In this document: positions 15,594 through 23,806 of the stretch, one piece after another
Numbering within the stretch: position 1 is the first letter of the stretch
How the letters are laid out: each line of letters starts with the position of its first letter
Virus record (IMG/VR): IMGVR_UViG_3300030103_003552
Span: 543 to 35,076 of that record
Strand: one strand, 5' to 3'
DNA length: 34,534 bases
Origin: a virus
Translations under genes and position numbers: made by a program
The notes under the pieces: generated by a model
The model's database searches: none
Told to the model about the DNA's origin: nothing
The model's input: only the letters and a program-made list of their open reading frames with translations

Positions 15594-18500
15594 ATGGAAG
15601 AAGAAATATACATCACTCCTAATGGTTTAGAAATAAGTGAAGCTGAATTGCGAGAAGAATATGGCAAAAGGTTTGACGAGTTTGTAAGTCAAGGTTTATT
15701 AAAAAAAAAATCTGAGGGCGAACTTGTTGATGTAATAGAAAAGCCACCAATACAACAAGAATTAAATTCAAATGATTTAGAGGTACTGCAAAAAGATTTT
15801 GTTTTTCCACAGCAGCAACAAGAGCAACAACAAACTAACGTAGTTGATGAAATCCCTGAAGTATTAGAAGAGGAGACAGTAGAAATTACACCAGAACAAA
15901 CATCCGAACAGAGAGCTTTCTTAGAAGGAAAAGGTGTAAACGTGGACGCTATTCTAAGAGAAAGAAAGTTTGGAAACAAAGATACCACGGGCACAGAGGC
16001 TGGTGATATAGCTCTAGAATATAGCACTTATATTACCAACAACGCATCTCAAGATATACAGACTGATCTTCAGTCTCCGAATTTAAAGCCTGTTGAAAGA
16101 GAAGTAGAAGAAGAGGTAGAGATAAAGCCTACAACTATAAAAAAAAATATACTTGATGAGTTAAAAATAGATCAAGATGATTATTCTAAGTGGGAGGCTA
16201 AAACACAAAGAGAGGAGTCGGCGTCTTTTAAGTTTATTAAAGATATTATAGCCACTGATGAAGGTGAGGTTTTTGATCAAGAGAAAAAAGATACAGAGAA
16301 ATTACTTTCATATAAGATGGAGGTAATGAATAATCTAAGACAAGATATTTCTACTGTCGATTCTAGATTAGAATTAGCAAAAGATCCTAAAGATAAGCTG
16401 CAGCTGTTAAACATAAAAAAACAACTTGAGGCAAAGCTAATAGAGGAGACTAACTTGTTAAATAAAATGGGTTCGTTATTTCCTAAATACAAGGAGCTCA
16501 CATATGATTTGGATTTGCAACGTAGAAAAAAAGTATATGATGCTGGACAATCTAATATTACATTTAATGTTCCAGGTTCACCTGTTCCTGCTCCAATTAA
16601 TGTAAAATTTATTACAGAGCTTGGGGAAACAGCTAAAACAATACCTACAACTATAGCTGATTTTGCTTTAGGTTCTGCAGCAGCAATAACTTCTTTAGTA
16701 GATCAAGTATTAACGGGCGCGGGTGCAGATAAAAAAGGTGTCCTTGCGGGGGTTACAGAGGCTCTTTTAGACACAAGCGAGGCATTAGATATAGAGATAG
16801 GCCCTGTAAAAAGATCAGGCGTTACGGAAGGTAAGCCTGTGACAGTGGCTGGTAAACAATATATAGTAACTGAGGAAGGAGATGTAATTGATCCTATCAC
16901 CAATGTTAGTATGATAGGTATTATATCAGACGAAAGGTTTGAAGAAATAAAAAAAAGAGCAAAGAATGTAAAGTTCTCAGAAACAAATTACAGCGGAGGA
17001 AGTTTAGTTCAAGGAGGAGTACAAACAATAGCCAACCTTTTTGGTTTGATAAAGGGGGGTCAAAGATTATCAAAAGCCTTAGGAATATCTGGAGGCTTTG
17101 GCATGGGGCTTGCCTCATACGCAAGCACAGCAGCTCAATCAGTAGAAGATATGAGAGCCGATTTAGTTCGGGCTGGTCTAACAGAGGATGAAGCTTTAAC
17201 TAAAGCAGCAATTGCTGGAAACGCTATAGCTACCTTAGATGGTGTGTTTTCTGGTCTAGCTGGATCTAATACCAAAGTATTAAGTAGTCTTCAGGGGTTT
17301 AAAACAGCCATAACTAATGCGGTCAAAAAAGATGGTAAAAAGTTTACTGTCGATGAGTTAAAAAGAAAGGCTAAAGATTTAGCAAAAGAAAATCTTAAAG
17401 AGGTTACTATAGAAGAATTGCCAGTGTTGTTTTCTGAAAAAGCAATAAACGCAGCTGTAAATGAAGTTACTGATTTGTCTGTGCGTAACAGTAAAATAAA
17501 AGAAAGTGAAATTATGGAAACCATAATTATGACTTTAGGAGCCACCACAACTCTAGGTTCTAAAAATTTACTCTCAGGCAACAGAAGATTAGATGCCTTA
17601 CGATATGTGGCTCGGAATGTAAGTGACTTAGATCAGACAGTTAATGAATTAGTAAAAAACAACAACATCACAGAGCAGCAAGGCAAAGAAGTATATGATG
17701 AAATATATGCCATGCAAACAGCGGAGAATAGAACCAAAGGTACTATAGTCAACTCTGATAATATGCTGGAGGTTTCTGATTTATTAGATCAAAGACAGAG
17801 ATTAATGGATCAAAAGAAAGGACTAGAAGGCCCGTTGGTAGAAGAGATAGATCAAAAAATCGCTGATGTAGATGAGCAAATTACTCAAGCAAAAGAAAGA
17901 GACAATCAACAAACTAAAACAGAACAAGATGCCGATACAATCAAAAGCCCAGCTGAGGTACTTAATGAAGAACAATCCGAAGTTGGCGAAGCAGTGGTTG
18001 AAGGAGACAATCAATCCACAGAGCTTACCGGAGAGACTACACAAACCCAAAAAGAAACGCCCGTCGAACCAACCCAGGAGGACCAGGTTAAGGTTGAAGA
18101 CATTCAAGATGGGGAGGTAGTTATTGAAGAGGGTAAACCTCTAACAGTAAATGAAAACAAACAAGTCTTTAGAGCAGTACGTGACCCTAAGACACCTAAA
18201 GAAACAAGGCGTAAAGCTTTCTTGGATATAATTAATAAAATAAAAACAAAAGGTAAAGTAGCGGCGCGGGCAGCAAAGTCTTTAATAAAGGAGGTGGAGG
18301 GTCTTAATTTTGCCAATCCTGTTACAGTAGAAAAAACTATTCAAAAGATTACTAAAACCTTTGAAAAGGCGAACAATGTAGAAGCATTGAATACAGCAAA
18401 GAAAACAAAAAATCAAATTAAAAAGGCCGCAGGTAATAAAAATCTAGACGCTAATGTTTCTGCCGCAGCTAAAGAGTTTTTAAGGATTGACCCTTTAACT

Positions 18501-21452
18501 GTGGATGACTTGACTAAATACCAACAAGAAGCCACCAACTTATTAAAAGGACTTCGCTCTACAAGAAGAACTAAAACGGGAATAAATGTAGCGCCCGCAG
18601 TGGATATTAAATCTACCGAAGAGTATTCACTTAAAGAAATTGAAGCGCAAGACAAAAGACAAGCCGAATTAGAATCAGATGCCTTTGAAGCTTTAACAGG
18701 AATACCACCTGGTGATTTATCATTGAGCGAGGTTCGTGATATAATTTATAGTGAAGAGACAACTGAAGAGGCTAAAAAAAGTAAAGCCGAAAAGAAAAGA
18801 AAAGTAATATTTGATGCTCTTAAAAATGCCTTCAGCGTTTATACTGCAGTCGTAGACGAACAATTAAAAACTCAAAGAGACCCTTTTAAAAGAGACCTTA
18901 ATACTGGAGAAAAGATTGAAATAACTGCAGATCAAAAACGAATAGTAAGGGCGTTTATGAACATGAATTTAAATGTTCTAACGGATCAAGAAGCACTCCA
19001 AGCTCTAGACTCTTTAATTAATTTTGCTACTAACGCATCGACGGGTGGAATGGAAGCGGTAGTAAGTAATTATGTAGGGCGAACTAACCTAGTCAAAGCA
19101 ATAAAAGATGGTCTTAAAGGTATTTCTTTAAATGATGCAGGGAATTTCTGGTCAAAAAACATTGCTTCAGTTCCTCTGATGCTTGAAATGATTTTTAAAG
19201 GACAGTCTCGAGCTGCAAAGGTTCTAGCTTTATCAGGCTTTCAAGATGTTATTAATGGCAGCGCTAAAGCTGAAACACAAACTCGAAAGATAGAAGAGAA
19301 CTTTGTAAAGAAATTTGAAAATTCAAAACCTAACGGGGAAGCTTTTAATACTTCAGTAAACATGACTGAACGTGGTATGTTTGCTTTTATGAGAAGAACG
19401 TTAGTTGGGACAGAGGTAGAGCAACAGCAAGAATTTGACAGAAAAAAAGGTCTTATTTTAGAATCTATAGAAAAATTAAAAGCCACTAAAAACAAGGGGG
19501 ATAATGAGAAGGCAGATTTTTATCAAGAAGTCTTTGATAAAATTCTAAAAGATTCTAATAATATTACAGATGTTGAATCGAAAGTAGACCAAAAAAATAT
19601 TGAAGCAGTTGAGTGGATGACTGAAGAGTGGAGTAAACACTATAAAGATTTAAGCGATACTAATTTAAATATATATAATAAAAAACTAGACCAAGACATA
19701 AACTATACCCCTGATGTGTTTAGTTTGCTAGAGCCAGATACCTCTCAACAAAAAATAGATGAACCGATGTTTGACACATCAGGAAGAAGAATCTATAACA
19801 AAGAAACAGGTGTGCTTAAAAAATCTAATCGTCCAAAATCTTTGGATGGAACGAGATATGTTAACCTAAGTTTCGATACATCAAATATAAACAGTCTACG
19901 AAAAGCTTTAACTGATATTAATACAGCCGCTGCCATACAACAAGTAAAAGGTTTTACTGAGTCTGGAGATTTTGACAAACTAATACCTAAAAAAGCTGAT
20001 AGAGATATAGTTTATAATCGGATGAAAGATTATATAGCTAAAAAAAGAGGTTTAGACTATACTCCTCAATCAACAAAAACCGCTTTAAAATATTTAAATA
20101 CACTCACTTCTCTAGGGGTTTCTAGAACTTTAGGAAGTGCGGGTCAATTTTTAAAACAGCTCACGCCGCTTTTCAACACAATGGTAAATGCAGGAGGAGT
20201 AAATACTATCGATGGCATTAGATTGTATACCAAGCCATCGGTTATAAATTGGCTTAAAAACAGTGGTTACGATATAGCAAATAGAGGAATATCTGCGTCA
20301 GCTAACTTAGAAAGTTTAAGCAGAAAAGTAGACGAGGCTGCTAATAGTAAGCCAGAAAAACTTAGACGAGGATTTCAGAATATACAAAATTGGTGGATTG
20401 ACAAACTATTAGTAGCTCCAGATAAAATAGCAGCTAATGCTTCTTGGATGGCTTATTATGCAAGGGAGATGAAAAAGCAAGGCCTAGATGTTACAGTTCC
20501 AGGGTTTGATTGGGAAAATCATAAAGTAAATAAAAAAGCTGGAAACTATGCTCAACAACAAGTTGATAGACAGCAAAACATATCGGATCGTGATTTACAA
20601 GGACAATTATTTAGCTCTAATAATCCTTGGGCTACACTTACTAGACAAGTTTTATTGCCATTTTCTAATTTTTTATTGAATCAAAAAGCACGAATGTTTT
20701 CTGATGGAAGAACCCTAGCTAGTAAAACTGCTACAAAAGAAGATAAGACTGCTGCTTTAAGATCAATAGGGGGGCTCGCAGTTGAAACAGCTGTATTTAA
20801 TGGTTTAGGATTATTACTTACCCAAGCTACCGCTGCGGCTTCAAACTATCTTATGGGAGAAGATGATGAAGAGCAAGCTGCAAAAGATTTAGATAACAGA
20901 ATAAAGGGAAGAAAGCAAAATGTCCTTTTAGATGTAATTAATCCAGCTCCTCCTGCAGATGATTTAGTAATCAGGGCGATAAATGGGGTAATAAAAATGA
21001 TAGACGATGATGAAGATCCTTATCAGTTTTTTGAAAATAATAAAAAACTAATTGAGGATTTAGGATTAATTAGTATATCTGCAGACAAAGTATATGAATT
21101 ATATGATTTTGCTAATATAATGGCCTCAGGAGAGTATAAAAAAGAAAATGCTTTTGGTGGAAGCAAAACCCACAAGCTATCAAAAGACGAAAAGAAAGCT
21201 GCTCAATACAGTACATTACTACTAACTCTTTATACTTTAGGTGCATTACCAGCTGAAGCAGGTAGTGTTGCAAGATACAACATGCGAACTATAAAAAGAA
21301 ACGCATCTAAAGCGCCTAAATATTTAAATGCCGATCAACAAGCAAAGCTTAAGAAATCCAACCCTCGCAGGTGGGAAAGAGAGTATGGTAAGAACAGTGA
21401 TTATCAAAGAGCCAAAGAAAGAGCTAGCAAAAGAAGAAGAGCTAGAAAATAA
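15594..21452 (+). CDS. giant internal virion (ejected cargo) protein
   Basis: A 1952-residue protein, the largest in the window. The N-terminus has ISEAELREEYGKRFDEFVSQ, a short pattern common at the start of giant phage cargo proteins. Gln/Glu-rich linkers follow (residues 65-105 and about 770-850). Hydrophobic segments near 351-375, about 500 and 1728-1755 (FNGLGLLLTQATAAASNYL) could contact membranes. The C-terminal third (SLGVSRTLGSAGQFLKQLTP, then DKIAANASWMAYYAREMKKQ) resembles large polyvalent or internal virion proteins, and the end is strongly basic (RERASKRRRARK-type). I see no lysozyme, transglycosylase or RNA polymerase catalytic motif. By size and order it is the counterpart of T7 gp16. 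It is the last late gene, and its end overlaps the last early gene on the other strand by 11 bases. Confidence 0.6.
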   Translation: MEEEIYITPNGLEISEAELREEYGKRFDEFVSQGLLKKKSEGELVDVIEKPPIQQELNSNDLEVLQKDFVFPQQQQEQQQTNVVDEIPEVLEEETVEITPEQTSEQRAFLEGKGVNVDAILRERKFGNKDTTGTEAGDIALEYSTYITNNASQDIQTDLQSPNLKPVEREVEEEVEIKPTTIKKNILDELKIDQDDYSKWEAKTQREESASFKFIKDIIATDEGEVFDQEKKDTEKLLSYKMEVMNNLRQDISTVDSRLELAKDPKDKLQLLNIKKQLEAKLIEETNLLNKMGSLFPKYKELTYDLDLQRRKKVYDAGQSNITFNVPGSPVPAPINVKFITELGETAKTIPTTIADFALGSAAAITSLVDQVLTGAGADKKGVLAGVTEALLDTSEALDIEIGPVKRSGVTEGKPVTVAGKQYIVTEEGDVIDPITNVSMIGIISDERFEEIKKRAKNVKFSETNYSGGSLVQGGVQTIANLFGLIKGGQRLSKALGISGGFGMGLASYASTAAQSVEDMRADLVRAGLTEDEALTKAAIAGNAIATLDGVFSGLAGSNTKVLSSLQGFKTAITNAVKKDGKKFTVDELKRKAKDLAKENLKEVTIEELPVLFSEKAINAAVNEVTDLSVRNSKIKESEIMETIIMTLGATTTLGSKNLLSGNRRLDALRYVARNVSDLDQTVNELVKNNNITEQQGKEVYDEIYAMQTAENRTKGTIVNSDNMLEVSDLLDQRQRLMDQKKGLEGPLVEEIDQKIADVDEQITQAKERDNQQTKTEQDADTIKSPAEVLNEEQSEVGEAVVEGDNQSTELTGETTQTQKETPVEPTQEDQVKVEDIQDGEVVIEEGKPLTVNENKQVFRAVRDPKTPKETRRKAFLDIINKIKTKGKVAARAAKSLIKEVEGLNFANPVTVEKTIQKITKTFEKANNVEALNTAKKTKNQIKKAAGNKNLDANVSAAAKEFLRIDPLTVDDLTKYQQEATNLLKGLRSTRRTKTGINVAPAVDIKSTEEYSLKEIEAQDKRQAELESDAFEALTGIPPGDLSLSEVRDIIYSEETTEEAKKSKAEKKRKVIFDALKNAFSVYTAVVDEQLKTQRDPFKRDLNTGEKIEITADQKRIVRAFMNMNLNVLTDQEALQALDSLINFATNASTGGMEAVVSNYVGRTNLVKAIKDGLKGISLNDAGNFWSKNIASVPLMLEMIFKGQSRAAKVLALSGFQDVINGSAKAETQTRKIEENFVKKFENSKPNGEAFNTSVNMTERGMFAFMRRTLVGTEVEQQQEFDRKKGLILESIEKLKATKNKGDNEKADFYQEVFDKILKDSNNITDVESKVDQKNIEAVEWMTEEWSKHYKDLSDTNLNIYNKKLDQDINYTPDVFSLLEPDTSQQKIDEPMFDTSGRRIYNKETGVLKKSNRPKSLDGTRYVNLSFDTSNINSLRKALTDINTAAAIQQVKGFTESGDFDKLIPKKADRDIVYNRMKDYIAKKRGLDYTPQSTKTALKYLNTLTSLGVSRTLGSAGQFLKQLTPLFNTMVNAGGVNTIDGIRLYTKPSVINWLKNSGYDIANRGISASANLESLSRKVDEAANSKPEKLRRGFQNIQNWWIDKLLVAPDKIAANASWMAYYAREMKKQGLDVTVPGFDWENHKVNKKAGNYAQQQVDRQQNISDRDLQGQLFSSNNPWATLTRQVLLPFSNFLLNQKARMFSDGRTLASKTATKEDKTAALRSIGGLAVETAVFNGLGLLLTQATAAASNYLMGEDDEEQAAKDLDNRIKGRKQNVLLDVINPAPPADDLVIRAINGVIKMIDDDEDPYQFFENNKKLIEDLGLISISADKVYELYDFANIMASGEYKKENAFGGSKTHKLSKDEKKAAQYSTLLLTLYTLGALPAEAGSVARYNMRTIKRNASKAPKYLNADQQAKLKKSNPRRWEREYGKNSDYQRAKERASKRRRARK

Positions 21453-21528
21453 GAATAGAAAGTAAGTACATCGCTAAAACAGTGATGCACACAGCGCCTA
21501 TAAAATCATAGTCTGGACTAAACTTCAT
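21442..21528 (-). CDS. 28-residue single-span membrane microprotein
   Basis: The ATG at 21528 lies inside the last codons of the preceding minus-strand gene, in another frame, and the ORF stops with TAG at 21442-21444. The product is MKFSPDYDF followed by a 19-residue hydrophobic segment (IGAVCITVLAMYLLSILIF) that ends at the C-terminus, as in small phage membrane peptides. It is the last gene of the early strand and overlaps the end of the giant virion protein gene on the plus strand by 11 bases. The clean overlap with the previous stop and the continuous hydrophobic span support it; there is no homology evidence. Confidence 0.5.
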   Translation of the reverse strand: MKFSPDYDFIGAVCITVLAMYLLSILIF

Positions 21529-21709
21529 CGGTTACCGACTCGCCAACACTACGAAGCTTTTTAGTTAATGAACTAACCTCTCCTTTAAGAGGGGTGTATT
21601 CTTTATCCATAAGGTGTTCGTAAATTGAGTTCAGCGAAGCATGAAGATCAGCCATAACATAATTTATATGCTTGATGCGTTTGTGCTCAATTGGAGTTAA
21701 TCCATTCAT
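21518..21709 (-). CDS. small helical protein, unknown
   Basis: A 63-residue, charged, helical protein with two likely helices (IEHKRIKHINYVMADLHASL and GEVSSLTKKLRSVGESV). The ATG at 21709 follows GAGGGC, unusual here because most starts have A-rich leaders. I do not recognise the family. It is in the tail of the replication operon, and its end overlaps the membrane microprotein gene. Confidence 0.6.
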   Translation of the reverse strand: MNGLTPIEHKRIKHINYVMADLHASLNSIYEHLMDKEYTPLKGEVSSLTKKLRSVGESVTDEV

Positions 21710-21749
21710 GCCCTCTAAGATATAAATTATTTTGAATAAAAAAAATACC

Positions 21750-22088
21750 TTACTCCTTAATACTCAGCAACATATTCTTATTATAATAATCTAAATATGC
21801 ATCTGAGCTAATCTCGTGCAGATTTTCAAATACCATTTCGTCATAATGAGAGAGTACGACAACAAAATAAAAAGGAGTTTTTCTTTTTAAAACACCCGCC
21901 AACTCTAAAACATCATTAGGAGATTCTACATAATTTCTATCTACATACTTTTCAATTTGCATAACAATAGGAACTGAGGTATATAAATCATGTCGCATAA
22001 GTTCCAAAACAAAATCACTGTCGAAGGTATAAAGATAACCTTCATAGCTGCTAGCATTAACCTCTGTGAATTTGCGTCTCGAATCCAT
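21750..22088 (-). CDS. hypothetical protein of the replication operon
   Basis: A 112-residue acidic protein rich in Tyr, Asp and Val (TFDSDFVLELMRHDLYTSVP, then PFYFVVVLSHYDEMVFENL). It has no recognised domain and no signal peptide. Its start overlaps the end of the VRR-NUC gene by 32 bases, which argues for linked translation and perhaps linked function. Confidence 0.6.
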   Translation of the reverse strand: MDSRRKFTEVNASSYEGYLYTFDSDFVLELMRHDLYTSVPIVMQIEKYVDRNYVESPNDVLELAGVLKRKTPFYFVVVLSHYDEMVFENLHEISSDAYLDYYNKNMLLSIKE

Positions 22089-22296
22089 GGTCTTTGAGTT
22101 CTTTCATTCGATATTCCTGGAGCTTCGACACTCTACCCTTTTTAGTTTTAACCTCAACGAAAAGAACCTTATTGTTGGGGTGTATTGCTAACAAATCAGG
22201 GATACCATTTTTATTAGTCTTTATAAGCTTAAGCACATAGTAACCTTCTGCCTCTAGCTCCTTAATCTTTTTTGACTGTACTTGTTGCTCGGTCAT
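22057..22296 (-). CDS. VRR-NUC domain nuclease
   Basis: A 79-residue, single-domain protein of the VRR-NUC family (PF08774), a branch of PD-(D/E)XK nucleases found in phage replication modules and considered structure-specific or Holliday-junction-type nucleases. The catalytic pattern is clear: GIPDLLAI with P33-D34, then FVEVKTKKGRVSKLQ with E48-x-K50 and Q60. The length fits the minimal stand-alone version. It probably resolves recombination or replication intermediates made by the recombinase and primase-helicase encoded upstream. Confidence 0.88.
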   Translation of the reverse strand: MTEQQVQSKKIKELEAEGYYVLKLIKTNKNGIPDLLAIHPNNKVLFVEVKTKKGRVSKLQEYRMKELKDHGFETQIHRG

Positions 22297-22325
22297 TCAT
22301 AAATTTACTAATTATAAACTTAACG

Positions 22326-22571
22326 TCATGAGTTATCTAAAGCGGCTTCCAAAAAAGCCTTCAAATATTTAGCGTCTTCAATATTCATAATAAATGTTGT
22401 TTCCTCAGGTATTTTTGCATCTGCTGGCATAGTTTCACCACAATCACAGGTATTCAATTCAAAAGTAATGCAGTCTTTTAATTCATCGCCTGGTTCTTTT
22501 AACCATTTTGTTTTATCTATTTCCATTGAGTACCAACATTTACTGTCATATATTTTTAAAAAACTATTCAT
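22326..22571 (-). CDS. hypothetical acidic protein
   Basis: An 81-residue acidic protein with four Cys residues (C12, C34, C42, C44). The close group CxxxxxxxCxC could bind metal, but no known zinc motif is complete. The last part (FIMNIEDAKYLKAFLEAALD) is likely helical. It lies 5 nt after the SNF2-like helicase gene. Function unknown. Confidence 0.55.
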   Translation of the reverse strand: MNSFLKIYDSKCWYSMEIDKTKWLKEPGDELKDCITFELNTCDCGETMPADAKIPEETTFIMNIEDAKYLKAFLEAALDNS

Positions 22572-22576
22572 TGTAA

Positions 22577-23806
22577 TTAATTTAAATTTAACAAATCTTT
22601 TTTGAAATGATTAAGGGTATAATCTTTCTTGTTAACAACTGCTTTGTATATCTGATCTTCTATACCGCCCCTAGAAAAAACCCAAAACACATTATTATTA
22701 AGTCTGTCTTTGGTTGTCATCCTGTCTCGTGATTGCCAATAACTAGTAGCGCTGAAGTCAATGTTGTAATAAACTAAACAGTCAGCTTGGCGCAAACTTA
22801 TTCCTTCTCTTCCACTGACAATTTGAAGGGCAATGTTTTTATCAGTGTTAACAAATTCTTCTAACTCTGTGGTAAGGCTACCATTAAAAACTTTCTTTAA
22901 AGCTTTAAGCTCTTCTTTAAATTTATAGAAGATACCTATTTTTTTATCCTTGAAACTTTGAAAAATAAACTTTGCTTTGCTTAAATCTAGTGTCTGTGAT
23001 ATACCACTCTCAAACTTAACGGTTCCAGAGTATATCTGATGAAGCTTCATCATCAATTTGACAGGCGTGTCAGCTAAAATAACTTGCTCGTTACCTTCCA
23101 CTACCAAGTCCTTCTTTAATTTTTTTGCAAGATTATAAGTCAAAGAGCTCATCTTAACATGCATTACTTTTTCTTTTGTTTGCACCTTAAAGCCTGCTTC
23201 TCTCTGACTATAAGAAATAAAGAAAGGCTGCATGGCATCCATTATACTTTGCTGACCTTTTGAGTAGTCTCTTATATTGAGCCCATTTATAGGCCTCTGA
23301 GTTACTAGCACATGCTTGTCACAGAACCGATAGAAGTTTACAAAACGGTTAAACGGGTTACCTGGGATAGCATATACTTGATGGTACATTTGACTGTATG
23401 ACTCAGGAGTCGGCGTACCAGATAGCAAGATAACTAGCGGATCATTCTTTTGAATTATAACTTTTACTTGCTTTGCTCTCTTACTTGGTTTAGGAAATGC
23501 GCCCAATGAATGAGCCTCATCCAATATTACTAGGTCATAGCTGCCTTCTATTTTATGCAGGCTCTCATAGTTAATTACCTCAAGGGTAAAATTTGGTTTA
23601 AGCATCTGATAGTCAGCCTCGATTGAGCTAATAGCTTTCTTTTTTGTAATGAACAAAACCCTTTTGACTCCCATCTCTTTAGCTATACCTAAACTTGTAA
23701 GTGTCTTTCCAGTTCTGACCTCCATGGCTAGGTATACAAAACCATGCTCTGCTATCACATCTGATCCTTTAGTTATTATTTCCCCCTGATAATCTCTAAA
23801 CTTCAT
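22577..23806 (-). CDS. SNF2-like superfamily 2 helicase/ATPase
   Basis: A 409-residue protein with both RecA-like lobes of superfamily 2. Visible motifs are FRDYQ (Q-motif-like, residues 3-7), Walker A EVRTGKT (29-35), DEAH (96-99), LLSGTPTPES (motif III, 128-136), SGREGISLRQADCLVYYN (motif V region) and YWQSRDRM (motif VI, near 356-363). It is compact compared with chromatin remodellers and typical of phage SNF2/DEAD-box helicases that remodel forks or displace proteins from DNA. Its start overlaps the primase-helicase stop by an ATGA, so the two are translationally coupled. Confidence 0.88.
   Translation of the reverse strand: MKFRDYQGEIITKGSDVIAEHGFVYLAMEVRTGKTLTSLGIAKEMGVKRVLFITKKKAISSIEADYQMLKPNFTLEVINYESLHKIEGSYDLVILDEAHSLGAFPKPSKRAKQVKVIIQKNDPLVILLSGTPTPESYSQMYHQVYAIPGNPFNRFVNFYRFCDKHVLVTQRPINGLNIRDYSKGQQSIMDAMQPFFISYSQREAGFKVQTKEKVMHVKMSSLTYNLAKKLKKDLVVEGNEQVILADTPVKLMMKLHQIYSGTVKFESGISQTLDLSKAKFIFQSFKDKKIGIFYKFKEELKALKKVFNGSLTTELEEFVNTDKNIALQIVSGREGISLRQADCLVYYNIDFSATSYWQSRDRMTTKDRLNNNVFWVFSRGGIEDQIYKAVVNKKDYTLNHFKKDLLNLN

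Noticed and set aside
15689-16027. Minus-strand ORF of 112 residues rich in Ser and Cys
   Set aside because: It is antisense to the Gln/Glu-rich start of the giant virion protein and reads as low-complexity shadow.
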